Shown piece after piece: positions 59,655 to 64,000 of a stretch of 64,000 bases of DNA. The notes under the pieces were generated by a model that saw nothing but the letters and a program-made list of their open reading frames with translations, ran no database searches and was not told the origin of the DNA. The DNA lies in contig ML660774.1 of the NCBI GenBank assembly GCA_007570785.1, positions 13,668,719 to 13,732,718 on the forward strand, given 5' to 3'. This DNA is from Antilocapra americana (lineage: Eukaryota; Chordata; Mammalia; Artiodactyla; Antilocapridae). The position numbers and the translations under genes are program-made. Position 1 is the first letter of the stretch. Each line of letters opens with the position of its first letter.

Positions 59655-61095
59655 GTGCCAACGACAATGATGGAAACAAAAGTGAGAATCATTGAAACAG
59701 TAGAGCAAGGTAAAAAGATGGCAGATGTCACAAATTCTTACAACACGAATCATTCAATCTGTGCCAGTGATGTTGACAGTAGTAGGCGTGGAAAAGTGAT
59801 GGAGGAGACAGAGAAACTTCACAGTGTGTGGATCCAGGATTAGCATCAGCATCGAGTCTCACTCAGCTTAATGCTGACTCAGGAGAAAACTGAAAACCTT
59901 TATGAAGACCTGAGGTAGAAACAAAGCGGAGAATCTTTTAATGCCATCCATGGCTGGTTTCATTGGTTCAAGACTAGAACCAATCTTCACAACATAAAAG
60001 TTAGTGGCAAGGAAGCTAGCTCAGATACAGTAGCTGCTTGGGAATTTTCAGAAGCACTGCAAGAAATTATTGATGAAGGGAAGTATTTACCCTATTAGGT
60101 TTTTTCATGTGAGATGGGACTGTCCTGGAAGAGGAGGCCATACCAAAGTTACATCAGTGAGGAGGAAAAGTTGATGCCAGGCTATATAGCTGCAAAAGAC
60201 AGGCTAACTTTGTTATTTGATGGTAATGCTTCTGGTGATACGAAACTAAAACCTCTCTTAGTTTATCATTCAGAGAACCCAAAGCCATTTTCCAGGACTG
60301 GTTTTTCTACCACTTTTTCCCAGACATAGAGAAATATTGCTTGGAGAAGGATATCCAATTCAACATTCTTTAACTGCTCAACAGTGCTCTGGACCACACT
60401 CCATTCATGAACAACTTTTATCCCAACATCAAAGTAGTGCATCCCACCTATAGACCAAAGAGTTACAGTGACTTTCAAGAAACTTTTTGTACATCACACT
60501 TTTTGTCAGGCAGTAAAGGTGAGTGACAAATCAAGGATAACTTCTGGATGATTTTGAAAGGACTACAACATCTACAAAGTCATAAAAGTAATTAACTTTG
60601 CTTGGTGTGAGGTTATGGCCATCACCACAAGTGGGGTTTAGAAGAACTGTGGTCTGCAGTTTGCTCACAATTTTTGTGGATTTGAGGAGGAGGGTGAGGA
60701 GTCCAGAGAAGTCTTCAGCAACGACAACTTGACTGATCTTCTTGCTGTGCAACACGAGACACTTAGTAATGAAGACCTGATGGAATTGGAGGCTCAGAGC
60801 AAGGAAGAGTCAAGAGGAAGAAAAACTAACTAAAAAGCTGAAGAGGCTCATGGCACAGGAAATGGTAGGGGATTTTCCTTATTTGAGGAGGTACTGTTAG
60901 TTTTTGAAGCACGAGACCCTAATGTAGATCTGTGCACAAAGTTTGCAGCAGCTGTTCGGAACGCAATCTAGTGCTACCAAGACATCTATGATGGGAAAGA
61001 AGAAAAAAAAGCTACTAGCCAGACATCAGTGGATCATTTTTTCAAGAAGGTAGATAAAATTGAATCTAGCATGGAATTTGAACCTGCGCCATGAA
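59655..61095 (+). pseudogene. Tigger transposase pseudogene
   Basis: The recognisable coding remnant inside the transposon. In order: helix-turn-helix/CENPB-type DNA-binding region (59655-60000), DDE catalytic domain remnants (60060-60620), and a C-terminal acidic tail (ELEAQSKEE region near 60785, then a FFKKVDKIES-like segment near 61035). At least three frameshifts and several stops are visible, and key acidic catalytic residues are lost. It resembles the transposases from which the TIGD host genes arose. With no intact frame over 75 codons, domestication at this locus is ruled out. Confidence 0.85.
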
Positions 61096-61337
61096 TATCA
61101 GGCTTGAGTTAAATTGCAGCTTGCCCTTCTTCTCCCATTGCTGACAGTCCTTCAGATCTATCATTTCTCACCTCCCCTACTTCCTCCAGTCAGTAACTCT
61201 TCTTGCCTGTTCACGCGATACCAGCCCCTGTATGCTAGCTGTTGTATTGTACTGCTGTAATTTTCAAGATACAGTACTGTAAAACTAAAAATGTCTTATT
61301 TTTTGTGTTTTTTTTTATGTTTTATTTGTGTGAAAAG

Positions 61338-61562
61338 TGCATGCGTGCTAAGTTGTTTCAGTTGTGTCCAACTCTTTGCGACCTTATGGACTGCAGCCTA
61401 TCAGGCTCCTCTGTCCATGGGATTCTCCAGGCAAGAATACTGAAGTGGGTTGCCATGCCCTCCTCCAGGGGATCTTCCCAGTACAGGGACTGAACCCATA
61501 TCTCTTATATATCCTGCATTGATAGGTGGGTTTCTTACCACTAGCCCCATCTGGGAAGCCCA
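61338..61562 (-). repeat. BovA2 SINE inserted in the Tigger 3' region
   Basis: Antisense: 'tgtgtccaactctttgcgac', 'gattctccaggcaagaatac', 'tcctccaggggatcttccca' and 'ccccatctgggaagcccagg'. Tigger-derived sequence continues on both sides, so the SINE is the later insertion. Confidence 0.93.
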
Positions 61563-61713
61563 GGAGTGAGAGATATTATAAACTTATTACAGTACAGTAT
61601 TATACAGCTAATTGTGTTAGTTGGGTACTTAGGCTAACTTTACTGGATTTCTAAACAAATTGGACTTACGAATGTACTTTGGGATGGAATTCATTTGTGG
61701 GTAGCAACTACTA

Positions 61714-63471
61714 TATCTTTACACTTCAAAAGAGTATTGCAAATTTCAAAGGTATAAGGATATCCTTCTTATTAGAAGATGCTTGGGTTTATAAAACAGT
61801 TATGTAACATTTGAAAGTGAAATGGTGAATTTTATTTTAAAATGATGTTGCAAGAGGCTTCAAGAATACTACTCAGAGAAGTGTGTTTAATCCTTCATGA
61901 ATTAAAGTGTTCCTAACTTAACCATCCATAACTGTGGACTTAGTTCTGAGGACTAGTAAGATGAAGACAATAGATGGTACGATGCTCTGTGCTACACTTA
62001 CTCCAGGTACAGCAATCTAATCACATTGTCCGTTAGAAGACTGAGTAAAGAAAATTGGGTAGAAGAAAATATGAAGATATTCATTTCATCTGTCCCTAAA
62101 GAAGACTGCACAGTATCTTCTTGCATCTCAAGTACAAAATTAGACAATCACTTTCAATAGAGGTCTTGGCTTTGCTGCTATCTGTATGATTCCCAAGAGA
62201 GCAACACTTTTGGGTTTCTTTTTATGGATATATCTTTCATATTTAAAGGAAATAGTCATAACTAGTATAATAATAACTGACTTAAAATCTTACAGAAGTG
62301 AACCATGGGTACCGTGAGATACTAAAACTGAAATCACCCTGAAGTGTTAAAGGCCAAACAAATATGGTACATTACTATTTCACATTTTATACTCAATTAT
62401 TTTAATGATGTGAAAAAAATATGATACAAAATGAAAAAGGCAACAAGAATCATTTTGTTGTTCTTTTTAAATACAATCAGAAGGGACACACTTGGAGAAA
62501 ATACACACTTACAAATACATAATCTTACTTCAACTCAGCTCTGTTGAGTTTCTGGGACCTTATATACATAGAGATAGGATGCAAAGTTAGTGATCTATTA
62601 GCACACAGAGTCTGCATTTGGTTGGTTAATTTATAAAAAGAGGTGTTTGCCATGGATCAATAGATCACTGGGAAATGTCTAAACCAATGGAAGAATTGAA
62701 AATTCAAATAAAGAATTTAATCTTAGTATTATATTACTAGGAAAGTCTCTTTGCCCAGTAGTTTTATTGATTAAACTTTGTGAGAAACTTTGAGTAAGTA
62801 ATAAAATTAATATTTGGAGATTCCCTCAATATATTTTCCTTCTACTTGATTAAAGTTCTAATAAAAAAAAAAACGGGAGTAATTGTAGGTCAGCTAAAAT
62901 ATCTCATGTTTAAAAGGGCTACTTTGTTACTGGAATTTTCAAAATTTTGGTTATTTAAAATTTTTCAATGCAGCATTATATAAAATTATAGGATATTAGG
63001 TGTAAGATTACAGTGGAACTGATAAATTGTGGCTGATAATTCAGGCAGCAAGAGATTTATTTGCCAATGGAAACCCTGATTAGCTAGTAGCTGTACCTGC
63101 TTACTGCACCAGGCTATATTTTATCTAATGAATCTGATGTACAGACTGTCCATTTGTAAAGAGATGACTACTTCCAAAATGATATTGCTTAAAGGAAAGT
63201 TATCCTTTGAGTTTGATTGCTTTTTCTGACACTGATAATGATATCTTGCATAAAAAATAGCAGGATATTAATTCAGAAAACAGAGTTCATAAACAAAGGA
63301 CTAGGCATAAACAAAGGACTAGGCATTGTTCTTTTGAAATAGTTATGCTTCAGTTGCTATAAGCACCCATCCAAACCCTCTGATGTGCTTACATACTTGT
63401 GAGTATAGATTAATGATGCATGTTTATAGGACTGAGTATAAATTAATGACATTTATGTATATAGATCAATG
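61714..63471. other. unique AT-rich DNA
   Basis: No gene or repeat family recognised apart from short tandem duplications at the right end. Confidence 0.4.
63288..63323. repeat. 18-bp exact tandem duplication
   Basis: cataaacaaaggactagg occurs twice in direct succession (63288-63305 and 63306-63323). Confidence 0.95.
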
Positions 63472-63489
63472 ACACATGTGTATAGGACT
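63400..63489. repeat. degenerate ~35-bp tandem array
   Basis: About two and a half diverged units built on 'agattaatgatgcatgttta' then 'taggactgag', ending at the SINE target site. Confidence 0.6.
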
Positions 63490-63700
63490 GAGGGCCTCCC
63501 AAGTCCCAGTGATAAAGAATCTGCCAGCCAATGCAGGAGACACAAGAGACTCAGACAGGTTCAATCCCTGAGTTGAGAAGGTCCCCTGGAGGAGGAAACC
63601 CACTTCAGTTTTCCTGCCTGGGTAATTCCATGGACAGAGGAGCCTGGCGGGCTATAGTCCAGGGGGTCGCAAAGAGTCAGACACGACTGAACACGCAGGC
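63490..63700 (+). repeat. BovA2 SINE with TSD
   Basis: Complete body (GAGGGCCTCCCAAGTCCCAG ... GACACGACTGAACACGCAGG). The TSD is acacatgtgtataggact (63472-63489) and acacatgtgtatataggact (63701-63720), which differ by two bases inserted in a TA run. The insertion reused the end of the local tandem array. Confidence 0.95.
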
Positions 63701-63720
63701 ACACATGTGTATATAGGACT

Positions 63721-64000
63721 TGTTCCCTAGAACAGTTTTCTATAGAGAAAGAGGAACTTTGCTCATGTCTAGGTGGACAAAGTAAAATCAAGATAAAGTG
63801 CCATCTTCCAGAATGGGATCTCAGTTATAAAACTACAGAATGTGAAGCCAAATTGCTTGGTTGTCTTTGAAGAAAGGTTTGTTAAATTTTATATACAGAT
63901 TACAAAATGTAATCTTCCACAACCTAGCACTGCCTTCTACTAGATATGGTTCAGTGTAGTAAGATCACTGGTAAATTTAGGACATACTTGAAAAAGTAGC
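63721..64000. other. unique DNA
   Basis: Nothing recognised. Confidence 0.4.

Larger units (their letters stand above)
59408..61713 (+). mobile_element. Tigger (pogo/Tc1-mariner) DNA transposon, inactive, with BovA2 inside
   Basis: A near full-length Tigger-type element. The left end CAATAAGTCCCCCTACATAC and the right end TTTGTGGGTAGCAACTACTA are diverged inverted repeats, each next to a TA, the family's target site (59406-59407; 61714-61715). Between them lies a decayed transposase in plus orientation. The N-terminal part shows METKVRIIETVEQGKKMADV (from 59655), then RGKVMEETEKLHSVW. The CENPB-like DNA-binding region and GWFHWFK follow. A DDE-domain piece at 60114-60329 includes SEEEKLMPGY and AAKDRLTLLF. 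Stops and frameshifts break the frame. A deletion near 60105-60115 removes the first catalytic Asp region, and the second catalytic Asp reads Asn (LLNSA for LLDNA). No active transposase can be made. Without the SINE it is about 2.1 kb. Confidence 0.9.

Noticed and set aside
59655..60329. Domesticated TIGD-like gene
   Set aside because: Frameshifts, stops and loss of catalytic acidic residues. It lies between transposon ends and has no intact long frame.

Overview
The window is nuclear DNA from a pecoran ruminant, most likely cattle or a close relative. The evidence is the repeat content: about twenty BovA2/Bov-tA SINEs, six BovB (RTE) LINE pieces, several young ruminant L1 3' ends (L1_BT-like), and CHR-type cetartiodactyl SINEs, in an AT-rich background with ancient L1, L2 and MIR remnants. 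The repeats alone do not separate Bos from other pecorans.

I find no host protein-coding gene, no functional RNA gene, no CpG-rich promoter and no CRISPR or prokaryote-type feature. The open frames that encode recognisable protein are LINE reverse transcriptase (BovB, L1 ORF2) or Tigger transposase fragments. Most of the rest are SINE or microsatellite translations. The region looks like a gene desert or the inside of a very large intron.

Layout. 1-11 kb: mostly unique AT-rich DNA with a CHR-type SINE (694-831), an old L1 tail holding a compound microsatellite (4846-5356), a (CA)n tract with a 10-N gap, another old L1 tail and a BovB tail. 11-19 kb: an ancient unnamed repeat, two young L1 tails, a 760-bp near-perfect palindrome (12897-13656), old L1 ORF2, and a young L1 with an inverted 5' part running into a 645-N assembly gap (18494-19138). 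21-28 kb: old L1, a 1.77-kb BovB flanked by ~190-bp direct repeats (23689-25840), and a young L1 with 70 nt of foreign DNA at its 5' end. 28-42 kb: mostly unique, then SINEs nested in old L1s, a solo ERV LTR with a 6-bp target duplication (39652-40294), and an L1 joined to 89 nt of 5S rRNA (41106-42040). 42-59 kb: BovB tails, CHR SINEs, old L1, and a BovA2 split by a 239-bp L1 that is itself inverted. 59-62 kb: a decayed Tigger/pogo DNA transposon with a BovA2 inside. 62-64 kb: unique DNA, short tandem duplications and a last BovA2.

The most interesting theme is aberrant target-primed reverse transcription. Two young L1 insertions have the 5' inversion expected of twin priming, and a third carries a 5S rRNA fragment in the orientation that twin priming on a 5S RNA template would give. 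A fourth carries unexplained 5' sequence, and the BovB sits between unusually long direct repeats. These, and the large palindrome, are the best candidates for follow-up. I did not find evidence for a new gene system.
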